Below are positions 43,018 through 50,847 of a DNA stretch of 64,000 nucleotides, in pieces. Source of the stretch: Microbacterium sp. Root61. Its GTDB lineage: Bacteria > Actinomycetota > Actinomycetes > Actinomycetales > Microbacteriaceae. The position numbers were made by a program, and so were the translations under genes. Position 1 is the stretch's first letter. Each line of letters begins with the position of its first letter. Under the pieces are notes generated by a model. It saw only the letters and a list, made by a program, of their open reading frames with translations, did not search any database and had not been told where the DNA came from. The stretch is taken from the NCBI RefSeq assembly GCF_001427525.1, contig NZ_LMGU01000001.1, positions 2,391,405 to 2,455,404 on the forward strand. Reading direction: 5' to 3'.

Positions 43018-44220
43018 TCAGCCTCGGCCGATGAGCGCGTAGCGTGTGCGCACTATGTCCGCCAGGTCTTCGCTGACCCAGTTGTCGGTCGTGATGTAGT
43101 GCGCGTGGGACAGCCAGGCGTCCCCGTGTTTCCAGTGGCCGACGACAGGAAAGTGGGGGAGGTTGCGCGGGTTGAATTTCAACCTGTTCTCGAAGTGCTT
43201 CAGCGAGTCGCCGAGCACGACCAGGTCCATGCGCGTGCGCATCGCGATCACCCCTCCGACATTCGCCCGGATCGTCGCCCACTCCTCGGCTGAACGGGAG
43301 ATGGCCGGGGTGTGCAACAGCACGAGCATCTTGATCTGCTGCCCGGCGGCGAGCGCGTTCAGCGCGACGTTGCCACCGTGGCTGTGCGCGTAGACGGTGT
43401 CGAGCCAGGCCGTGTCCGAGACGACGTCCCTCCAGATCGCGAGATCGCGCGCGCCGTCGGCCCGCGCCTGGTCGGAGTACTCGCCGCTCCAGAAGTAGTA
43501 GGTGTCATCGTCGTACAGGTTGCCGGTGACGGTCTCACGCAGATGATCGTGAAGGGACGAGCCGGGCTTGTGCCAACCGGTGTCGGTGACCAGCCCCCAA
43601 GTGCCGTGAATCGGCGTGCTCGTCGGCCCGACGATCCGCGGGCGGGATGGTTGCGCGGGCGCCGCCTCGCCGGTGGTCGTCCAGCCGGTGAGAGCTGCCG
43701 CGACGCCCTGAGTGAGCGGGTCACGTGAGTCGAACCCGCGGCGCAGGGACTCGGAGGACTGAGCCGCCTCCTGCCCCGTGATGATGGCGAGACTCCCTGC
43801 CGCTGCGACCGCTTCCAACTCCTCGTCACTGCGTTGCGCATAGTTGAGCAATGCCAGCAACGTCGTAGGGAGATGGGTGGTGTCGAGCTCCTCCCACAGC
43901 GCGGCCGCACCCTCCGCGTCATACGTGCCATCCCAGCTTCTGCCCCAGTGGTGCTGCAGGGCTCGGTCGGTCAGGTCGTCGAGCGCGTCCGGGTCGAACC
44001 ACCCTTCGAGTTCGGGTGTCGCTCCCTGCACGTGCGGAACGCCCAGTGCGTCGGCATCGTCCTGCACGCCGCGCGCGAGGTCATCGCCGCCGAAGGCGTA
44101 GGCAGACATGCCGAGATACTGCCCGGCACGACTCGCGATCGCCGACGGCGACGTGTCTCTGAACGCGGATACACCGGAAATCGGCTCAAGCGGACTGGAG
44201 AGGGCGATGACGTCGGACAT
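43018..44220 (-). CDS. Alpha/beta-hydrolase-fold protein of unknown substrate
   Basis: A 400-residue protein. The C-terminal 200 residues contain a hydrolase-like elbow, VYAHSHGGNVALNAL (serine between two histidines), preceded by IHGTWGLVTDTGW, where the oxyanion loop HGT would lie. An acid is possible in LVVLGDSL and a late histidine is in WLSHAHYI. The N-terminal half is helical and unfamiliar. There is no signal peptide. TTGGAGG with a 6-nt spacer fixes ATG 44220. A -10 (TACCGT, 44247-44252) inside an inverted repeat lies upstream. It may be a lipase-like or DUF-class hydrolase. Confidence 0.72.
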   Translation of the reverse strand: MSDVIALSSPLEPISGVSAFRDTSPSAIASRAGQYLGMSAYAFGGDDLARGVQDDADALGVPHVQGATPELEGWFDPDALDDLTDRALQHHWGRSWDGTYDAEGAAALWEELDTTHLPTTLLALLNYAQRSDEELEAVAAAGSLAIITGQEAAQSSESLRRGFDSRDPLTQGVAAALTGWTTTGEAAPAQPSRPRIVGPTSTPIHGTWGLVTDTGWHKPGSSLHDHLRETVTGNLYDDDTYYFWSGEYSDQARADGARDLAIWRDVVSDTAWLDTVYAHSHGGNVALNALAAGQQIKMLVLLHTPAISRSAEEWATIRANVGGVIAMRTRMDLVVLGDSLKHFENRLKFNPRNLPHFPVVGHWKHGDAWLSHAHYITTDNWVSEDLADIVRTRYALIGRG

Positions 44221-44246
44221 CTGGGCCTCCAACGGTCGGTGGTCGA

Positions 44247-44268
44247 ACGGTACTGCAGGTCGTACCGT
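44247..44268. promoter_or_regulatory. Inverted repeat ACGGTAC-N8-GTACCGT upstream of the hydrolase gene
   Basis: Perfect 7-bp arms at 44247-44253 and 44262-44268. On the minus strand the proximal arm contains TACCGT, a good -10 about 26 bp before the ATG at 44220, so a protein bound here would block the promoter. Confidence 0.45.
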
Positions 44269-44328
44269 CCCGCCATGCCTCCAGTTCCCGCGTACCTACA
44301 CGCGGCCGAGCCAGTTGCTCCGATCGCT

Positions 44329-45000
44329 TCAAGGATGAAGGAGTTCCCAGCGGCCCTCCGAGATGACCTCGATGGTGCCATCGACGACCGAGATCGCGGT
44401 TTGATCGTCGATCGCGTACGCCGGTCCGGGGATCTTCGTCGCCCAGCGTCGGGCAGCTTCGGTTGTGTTGTGGGACCAGCCTGGGTAGTTCAGGTGCGGG
44501 AAGATCGAGAAGTCGACGATGCCCAGAGTTTCGTCCTGCCCGTCCGGTTTCCAGTCGAGGAACTCTGCGCCGATGCGAGGGGTCACCACCATGCTGCCGG
44601 CGCTGACTCCGACCCACACCGTTTCGGTCAACGACGGCAGCAGATCGGCGAGCCCGGATTCTCGGATCCAATGACAAAGGTAGGCAGCGTCGCCCCCGTC
44701 GACCAGCAGAACGTCTGTGTCCCTGACCCACGGCATCCACCGTTCCTCGGGAATCGTTGGTAGCGCGGTGAGTTCGAGCACGCCGACGGATTTCCAGCCC
44801 AGTTCACACAGTCCAGGCCGATCGGGCGAGTGCCCGGCGATCGAGCTGAACACCGACTCGGGGCTGCAGGCGGGCTGCCCCCACTGTGCCGTCGGCACGA
44901 AGAGGGCGCGGCATTCGGCGAGCGGCTTTCCGAGCAATCTGATGAGGGCATCGCCGATGCTGTCATTCGTGACGCCGCCGGAGGTGAGTAACAGCTTCAT
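44329..45000 (-). CDS. Peptidase E-like protein (class I glutamine-amidotransferase-like, S51)
   Basis: A 223-residue protein with the start KLLLTSGGVTND, ALFVPTAQ, VLLVDGGDAAYL and the nucleophile serine in VWVGVSAGSMVV, which is the S51 dipeptidase elbow. SIFPHLNYPGW contains the partner histidine. Family members hydrolyse Asp-X dipeptides, but several close relatives are uncharacterised. GGGAGGGG precedes ATG 45000; an upstream in-frame start at 45195 is not supported. Confidence 0.85.
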   Translation of the reverse strand: MKLLLTSGGVTNDSIGDALIRLLGKPLAECRALFVPTAQWGQPACSPESVFSSIAGHSPDRPGLCELGWKSVGVLELTALPTIPEERWMPWVRDTDVLLVDGGDAAYLCHWIRESGLADLLPSLTETVWVGVSAGSMVVTPRIGAEFLDWKPDGQDETLGIVDFSIFPHLNYPGWSHNTTEAARRWATKIPGPAYAIDDQTAISVVDGTIEVISEGRWELLHP

Positions 45001-45142
45001 AGGACCCCTCCCATGCATGCGTTGAAGCGATCGGTGGTGCAGCCCCTCCACCGCCCTGAACACCGCGCAGCCGACTCGCCACCTCCCGAAGGATACGACG
45101 TCAGCGGGCACCGTCAAAGGACTCACCCGCAAGCGGGGTCGG

Positions 45143-47656
45143 TCAGACCCCGTGATGAGCGGGGTGGCGGCGTTCGAGCGCCGAGCCTTCGACATCCACG
45201 TTCGGGATGATGCGGTCCAGCCATTTCGGGAGCCACCAGGCCGATTCGCCCAACAGGTGCATGAGCGCTGGGATCAGCAGCATCCGGACGATGAATGCGT
45301 CGAAGAGTACGCCGAGCGCGAGGCCGAGGCCCATCGATTTGATGATCACCGACTCGGACGTGATGAAGCCGGAGAAGACGGCGATCATGATGAGGGCCGC
45401 GGCGGTCACGACCGTGCGGCCGGCGCGGAAGCCCTGCGCGACGGCATGGCGGGCGGGCGCGCCGTGCGCCCATGCCTCCCGCATCCCGGTCGTCAGGAAC
45501 AACTGGTAGTCCATGGCCAGGCCGAACAGGATGCCGACGAGGATGACCGGCAGGAAACTCAGGATCGGGCCGGGGTTGTGCACGCCGAGCAGATCGCCGA
45601 GCCAGCCCCACTGGAAGACCGCGGTGACGGCGCCGTAGGTCGCGAACAGCGACAGGACGAAGCCGGCGGTGGCGATGAGCGGCACGAGCAAGGAGCGGAA
45701 GACCATGACCATGATGAGGAACGAGAGGCCGACCACCACGAGCAGGTACAGCGGCAGGACGTTCGCGAGGCCCTCCGAGATGTCGATGTTGATCGCCGCC
45801 TGGCCGGCGACACCGAGCGTGATGTCCTCGGCGATCGGGGGGAGTTCGCGCAACTCCCGCACAAGGGCCTCAGTCGAGGTGCTGTTCGGCCCCTCGGCGG
45901 GGACGACCTGGAATGCGGCGAGACGGTTGTCGTCCGAAACGGCGATGGGCGCCACGGCGATGACGTCGTCCATCGCGGCGAGTTCGCGGGCGACGAGGAG
46001 CTGGTGGTTCAGCACCTGATCGTCGTCGAGGCCTCCAGGGAGGGCTGCGGTGATCAACAAAGGCCCGTTGACCCCGGCACCGAAGGACTCTTCCGTGAGG
46101 GTGAACGCACGATAGGCGGCGGAGTCCGCGGACTCGGAGCCGCCGTCGGGCAGCCCGAGGCGCATCGACATCGCGGGGATCGCGACGACCAGCAGAGCGA
46201 TGGTGGCGACGATGACGGTCAGGATCGAACGCAACGTCGACATCGGCTTGATCGCCTGGCCGCGTGCCCGCGGCGTCGTGGTGTCGACCGCGGCGGCGGC
46301 AGCGGCGCGCTCGCGGGCGCGCTTGCCGAGAACCCGGCTCTTCGCGAGACCGAGCAGGGCGGGCGTCAGCGAGATCGCGATCAGGACCGCGACCGCGACG
46401 CTGACGGCGCCGGCTGTTCCCATGAGACCCAGGAACGGGATGCCGGTGATGTTGAGGGCGAGGAGTGCGACGATGACAGTTGTCCCGGCGAACACGACCG
46501 CGTTGCCGGCGGTTCCATTGGCCAGACCGATGGATTCGACCACGTCGGCGCCTTGCAGGAGCTGCTTACGGTGTCGGTACAGGATGAACAGCGAGTAGTC
46601 GATGCCGACCGCCAAGCCCAGCATCACGCCGAGGATCGGCGTGACCGAGGCCATCTGCACGACGCCCGAGAACGCGAGCGTGGCCATCGCGCCGATCGCG
46701 ACGCCGACCAGTGCGGTGATGATCGGGAACGAGGCCGCCAGCAGCGAGCCGAGAACCACGATCAGCACGACCGCGGCGAGCGCGACGCCGATGACCTCGC
46801 CGACACCCAGGATTTCGGGGATGCCCTGCGAGATGTCCGTGGAGAAGGCCACCTCGACCCCGTCGATCGGCTCCGACTCGAAGTGCTCGATGACGGCATC
46901 CTTCGAGGCCTGGTCGAGCTCGAGGCGCGGTTCGGTGAATTGCACGTTGACGATCGCGGTGGCACCGTCCGCGGATACGACACGGATCCCGTCGGCGAAG
47001 GAGATCAGCTCGGCGCCCTGTTCGAGCGTGGCTTCCTGCTTGTCGATCGCCGTGAGGCCGTCCGTCAGCGTCTGCTGCTGAGAGTTCAACTCCGTGCGCT
47101 GGGCGTCCAGAAGTGCCTGCTGGGCGGCGAGTTCGGTCGTCGGGAACCCGGCCGCCTCTGCTTGCGCGCGGCCCGCGTCCAGTTGCGTCTGAGCGGCATC
47201 GAGCTGCGCGGTCCCTGCATCCAACTGGGCCTGCCCCACCGACGCCTGCGTGCGAGCATCCGCGATCTGCGTGCGACCGTCCTCGATCTGCTGGCGTTGG
47301 TCGGCCAGCTGTTGCTCGGTCGCGAAGGGGTCGATCACATCGGCGACGTCGGGTAGGTCGCGGCCGGACTGGACGAGCGCGGCGATCTCGGCCTGCTGCT
47401 CCGGGGTGAGGGCGGAGTCGTCGGTCGTATGGAACACGACCGTCCCGGACGCGCCGCTGAAGTCGGGCAGCTGCTCTTCGAGTTCGGCGATCACCTCACC
47501 GGAAGCGGTGCCGGGGATGTCGAAGCTCGAGCTCAGCCCCTTGAACCCGAGCAGGAATCCACCGGCCGCGATCCCGAGGATCACGACCCACGCGATGATG
47601 ACCGTCCACGCGCGCCGTGCCGCAAACGTCCCCAACCGGTGCAGCAACTCGGCCAC
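45143..47656 (-). CDS. MMPL/RND-family transporter
   Basis: An 837-residue protein with 12 predicted membrane helices in two repeats: one helix at residues 15-35, a large extracytoplasmic domain, then five helices, and the same again. The first extracytoplasmic domain contains a coiled coil of Gln/Ala-rich heptads (about residues 105-195). Proton-relay-like GLAVGIDYSLFILYRHR and LFGLAMDYQLFLTTGMREA mark the two halves. MMPL proteins export lipids, siderophores or drugs. It is divergent from a TetR regulator with an operator-like repeat between, so it is probably induced by a small molecule sensed by that regulator. Confidence 0.9.
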   Translation of the reverse strand: MAELLHRLGTFAARRAWTVIIAWVVILGIAAGGFLLGFKGLSSSFDIPGTASGEVIAELEEQLPDFSGASGTVVFHTTDDSALTPEQQAEIAALVQSGRDLPDVADVIDPFATEQQLADQRQQIEDGRTQIADARTQASVGQAQLDAGTAQLDAAQTQLDAGRAQAEAAGFPTTELAAQQALLDAQRTELNSQQQTLTDGLTAIDKQEATLEQGAELISFADGIRVVSADGATAIVNVQFTEPRLELDQASKDAVIEHFESEPIDGVEVAFSTDISQGIPEILGVGEVIGVALAAVVLIVVLGSLLAASFPIITALVGVAIGAMATLAFSGVVQMASVTPILGVMLGLAVGIDYSLFILYRHRKQLLQGADVVESIGLANGTAGNAVVFAGTTVIVALLALNITGIPFLGLMGTAGAVSVAVAVLIAISLTPALLGLAKSRVLGKRARERAAAAAAVDTTTPRARGQAIKPMSTLRSILTVIVATIALLVVAIPAMSMRLGLPDGGSESADSAAYRAFTLTEESFGAGVNGPLLITAALPGGLDDDQVLNHQLLVARELAAMDDVIAVAPIAVSDDNRLAAFQVVPAEGPNSTSTEALVRELRELPPIAEDITLGVAGQAAINIDISEGLANVLPLYLLVVVGLSFLIMVMVFRSLLVPLIATAGFVLSLFATYGAVTAVFQWGWLGDLLGVHNPGPILSFLPVILVGILFGLAMDYQLFLTTGMREAWAHGAPARHAVAQGFRAGRTVVTAAALIMIAVFSGFITSESVIIKSMGLGLALGVLFDAFIVRMLLIPALMHLLGESAWWLPKWLDRIIPNVDVEGSALERRHPAHHGV

Positions 47657-47725
47657 GACTCTCCCTCAGATCGGCGAGGCACACCCCGTCGACGAGGCGC
47701 CCCTCGTCTTCGACAAGCCTGGCTA

Positions 47726-47753
47726 AGATAACACGCACCGTCTCGTCTTATCT
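47726..47753. promoter_or_regulatory. Inverted repeat AGATAA-N16-TTATCT in the TetR/MMPL intergenic region
   Basis: Arms at 47726-47731 and 47748-47753. TAAGAT (47724-47729) is a good -10 for the TetR gene, and on the other strand TATCTT (47726-47731) is a -10 candidate for the MMPL gene. The repeat therefore covers both promoters. Confidence 0.5.
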
Positions 47754-47770
47754 GAAGGAGTGCGCAGCTG

Positions 47771-48343
47771 ATGCCCTTGCCCCGAAGCGGTCCTGTCCGC
47801 AGCGAAGCAGCGCGCCAGGCGATCCTGCACGCTACCGTCGAACTTCTCGCCGAACGCGGGTACGATCACCTGAGCATCGAGGGCATCGCCGCACGCGCCG
47901 GAGTGGGCAAGCAGACCATCTACCGCTGGTGGCCGTCCAAAGGTGCGGTGATCGCCGAGTGCCTGCTCGAGGGAATGCTGCTCTCCGAACGCCTACGACC
48001 GCCCGACACCGGCGACATCCGCCAGGACTTGACCACCTGGCTCCAGCGCGTCTTCGCACTCCTGGGCAGTGCGGAGGGCGAGGGCCTCCTGCGCTCACTG
48101 ATCGCCGCGGCCGCCGAGCACGCAGAGGTCGGTCGTCGGCTGCGTGACAGCCTGTCGGGATCGGACTCGATCTCGGGCCGACTGAAACGCGCCATCGGAA
48201 CAGTGCCCAACCTCCCCGAGGGCGCTCCCGTCGACGAGGTCGCAGACGCACTGATCGGCGCCGTCATCCTGCGGGCGCTGAGTCGCACCGCGATCGAGCC
48301 CGGGGATGTCGATCGGCTTCTCGACGCCGTCATCGGGCGCTGA
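47771..48343 (+). CDS. TetR/AcrR-family transcriptional regulator
   Basis: A 190-residue repressor-type protein. The helix-turn-helix is at about residues 32-52 (IAARAGVGKQTIYRWWPSKG), followed by an all-helical ligand domain of the type with LLRSLIAAAAEHAEVGRRL. GAAGGAG stands 10 nt before the ATG. By position it most likely represses the divergent MMPL transporter and itself; the ligand is unknown. Confidence 0.9.
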   Translation: MPLPRSGPVRSEAARQAILHATVELLAERGYDHLSIEGIAARAGVGKQTIYRWWPSKGAVIAECLLEGMLLSERLRPPDTGDIRQDLTTWLQRVFALLGSAEGEGLLRSLIAAAAEHAEVGRRLRDSLSGSDSISGRLKRAIGTVPNLPEGAPVDEVADALIGAVILRALSRTAIEPGDVDRLLDAVIGR

Positions 48344-48607
48344 AAAGACGGTCGGCCGTCAGCACGACACGACGAGACCGACTAGATCTCGTTTGACCGA
48401 AGGACCGTCCGCGAACGTCGAGGTGACGTCTCAGAGGCGGCGGCGATCGATGTGGATCTGTCAGGAGAGGTCGAGGCTGGCGCGACGCAGTGAACCGCGG
48501 CCACGTCGAGCGTGTCGGAGGGCACGCAAGCGTGCTCCTGTCGGAGGGGAGTGATCACGCGCACAATGGGGCGTGGGGTGCATCACCCACACGAAAGGGA
48601 GTCGCTC

Positions 48608-49465
48608 ATGACGACGAGCGTTCCGCTCTTGAACGGTCTCCGGATGCCGCAGATCGGCCTGGGCGTCTATCTCATCTCCGATGTCGCGGTGTGCGAGTCG
48701 AGTGTGAAGTCGGCCCTGGAGACGGGATACCGGCTCATCGACACCGCAATCGCCTATCGGAACGAACGCGCCGTGGGTCGCGGCATCCACGGCTCGGGAG
48801 TGCCCCGCGATGAGATCTTCCTCACCACGAAGCTGTGGCCGTCGCATTACAAGTACGACAAGGCTCGCGTCGCGATCGCCGAGTCGCTGAAACGACTCGA
48901 CTCCGGCTACATCGATCTGCTGCTCCTGCATCAACCCGTGGGCGACATACACGGCGCCTGGAGGGCCATGGAGGAAGCCGTGGATGAGGGAACCGTCCGG
49001 TCCATCGGCGTCAGCAACTTCACCGTTGCCGACCTGGAGGATCTGCTTCCGAAGGCGCGGATCACGCCCGTCGTGGACCAGGTGGAACTGCATCCGCATT
49101 GGCAGCAGCCCGAGCTGCTCCCCTACCTCTCGTCTCATGCCATCGTGGCGGAGGCGTGGTATCCGCTCGGCCACGGATCGAAGTCTCTCCTCGCCGAACC
49201 CGCGGTCCTCGCTGCGGCGACCGAACATGGGAAGTCGCCGGTGCAGATCATCCTTCGCTGGCACGTTCAACGCGGGTTCGTCGCCATCCCCAAATCGACC
49301 GACCCCGAGCACATCGCGGCGAACCTCGACGTGTTCGACTTCACCCTCGCGGCCGCGGAGATGTCGGCCATCAACGCACTGGGCAGAGACCGGCCCATGT
49401 TCCGGATGCCGCGCTGGGCGATGTCCGCCACCATGCCACTGGTCAGCCCTCGCCAGCGCGCGTAG
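48608..49465 (+). CDS. Aldo/keto reductase
   Basis: A 285-residue TIM-barrel NADPH oxidoreductase. The catalytic tetrad is visible: Asp in LIDTAIAY, the Tyr in the same segment, Lys in LTTKLWPS and His in DLLLLHQP. SNF and the NADP-binding IPKSTDPEHIAANLD follow. It resembles the 2,5-diketo-gluconate reductase type, but the substrate is undefined. AAAGGGAG precedes ATG 48608. The 264 bp between it and the TetR gene contain no convincing gene; a GCACGC-AA-GCGTGC hairpin (48522-48535) and a GTGATCAC palindrome lie there. Confidence 0.9.
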   Translation: MTTSVPLLNGLRMPQIGLGVYLISDVAVCESSVKSALETGYRLIDTAIAYRNERAVGRGIHGSGVPRDEIFLTTKLWPSHYKYDKARVAIAESLKRLDSGYIDLLLLHQPVGDIHGAWRAMEEAVDEGTVRSIGVSNFTVADLEDLLPKARITPVVDQVELHPHWQQPELLPYLSSHAIVAEAWYPLGHGSKSLLAEPAVLAAATEHGKSPVQIILRWHVQRGFVAIPKSTDPEHIAANLDVFDFTLAAAEMSAINALGRDRPMFRMPRWAMSATMPLVSPRQRA

Positions 49466-49522
49466 ACGGCGTCCGTGCCACTCGCTGTCATCGGTCGAAA
49501 CAGCCTTCTCCCCGAGTGGGGT

Positions 49523-50683
49523 TCACTCGGCGGGCGCAGGGTTCGCGTCGATCACCCAGGCGGTGGTGGCGACCGTTGAGCCTTCGACGATGTCGAGATC
49601 GATCGGCCACGAGCCTCGGGTCATGCCGGCGGTCGGTGCAGCATAGACGGTTTTCGTGACGAGTGCCCCGTGCGGCGATGCGGCATCCCACGTGAGCACA
49701 GACACCGCGTGGCCGCCGGCGGGCACCTCGATGCGCTGGGGGCCGGGATCCTGCGCCATGAAGGACCCGCCCTGCTCGATGGTCACCGCGAGCAGGTGCC
49801 CATTCTGGTCGCCGAACGCCACATCGGGGTATCCCTCGATGACGCACGGCTCGTCCGAGAAGTTCATCAGCCGGATCGGCAGGCCGCGGTGCCCCGTCGC
49901 CGCATCGGGCTCGCCCTTCAGTAGCATCGCTCTTTCGGGTGTGCACCACGCCGGGTCGAAGTCGGTGGAGGTATCCGCCTTGTCGGGCACCGGCACCCCC
50001 GGCGCGTTGGAGTCGGGCATAGCGCCGAACGTGACAGCAGCCTCGGCCTCCTGTCGCGCGGCGGCATCCGCCTCGATCGCGGCAGTACGCGCATTGTCGG
50101 CGACCACGCCGGTCGTCACCACGGCGATCACAGCAACGGCCGCGGCCGGCAAGAGCCAGGGTGCTCGCCGCCCCCGCGACATCCGCTCGTCTGCGTCTGC
50201 TGCAGCCGGAGCCGGAGCCGGCATGCGGGCCACAAGGCCCGGCATCCACCCCACCGCCAGCCCCCACAGCGCGCCGGATGCCGCGGCGGTACCGAACTCG
50301 CCCACTAGCAATCCACGTGGTCCGAAGGTGGCGAGTGATCCCCAGACGCCGGCGATGTCCAGGGCAAGCCCGACGAGCGCGCCGGCTGCGACGGTCGCGA
50401 ACCAGGCGGCGACCAGCCATGTGCCATCCCGGCCCGACACCGCCGTGAACAACGCATGCGCGAGCGCGACAGCGATCCCCCCGATGACGACCGTGAGGAT
50501 CAGCCATGGACCGCTTTCCCCCCACGTCAGTCCCGACGGCATCACCTCGGGCACCAGAAGGGCGAGCTGGGCAGCGGGCCCTTGGATCTGCGAGAAGGCC
50601 CAGCGGACAATGGCGAAAAGGAGCCAGAGTGCGGCCGCGAAAGTGCTCGATGCGAGCAGGCGGCGGCTGATTGGTGTGCGCAT
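49523..50683 (-). CDS. Membrane protein with extracytoplasmic DUF4232-like domain
   Basis: A 386-residue protein with an N-terminal block of four membrane helices (about residues 8-150), another helix at about 178-197, then an exported domain. The exported part has WCTPERAMLLKGEPDAATGHRG, LMNFSDEPCVIEGYPDVAFGDQNG and a late VSVLTW, matching DUF4232: a beta-sandwich with a cysteine pair, common in actinobacterial lipoproteins. Fusion to a multi-helix domain is less usual. ATG 50683 or GTG 50686 could be used. Function unknown. Confidence 0.75.
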   Translation of the reverse strand: MRTPISRRLLASSTFAAALWLLFAIVRWAFSQIQGPAAQLALLVPEVMPSGLTWGESGPWLILTVVIGGIAVALAHALFTAVSGRDGTWLVAAWFATVAAGALVGLALDIAGVWGSLATFGPRGLLVGEFGTAAASGALWGLAVGWMPGLVARMPAPAPAAADADERMSRGRRAPWLLPAAAVAVIAVVTTGVVADNARTAAIEADAAARQEAEAAVTFGAMPDSNAPGVPVPDKADTSTDFDPAWCTPERAMLLKGEPDAATGHRGLPIRLMNFSDEPCVIEGYPDVAFGDQNGHLLAVTIEQGGSFMAQDPGPQRIEVPAGGHAVSVLTWDAASPHGALVTKTVYAAPTAGMTRGSWPIDLDIVEGSTVATTAWVIDANPAPAE

Positions 50684-50847
50684 CACCTCTCATCCTGACT
50701 CATCCGCTGTCCTCATCCGCGAGGCGAACCTCGTCCGCCTCAACTAAGTGCCTGTCCACCAGCCAACTGCTCTCCGGCCTGCGTGATGCGGCAGCGGAAC
50801 TGATCGCCACCAAGGCCGTCACCCACGAGCTGGCTTTCGCAACATCC

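Noticed and set aside
45152..47356. Long plus-strand open frame (about 734 codons) opposite the MMPL gene
   Set aside because: Composition is Arg/Asp/Glu/Gly with no fold pattern; a GC-driven shadow of the transporter gene.
48344..48607. Small gene between the TetR regulator and the aldo/keto reductase
   Set aside because: Open frames here are Arg-rich, lack a promoter-start combination and overlap the reductase start; only a short hairpin and a palindrome are visible.
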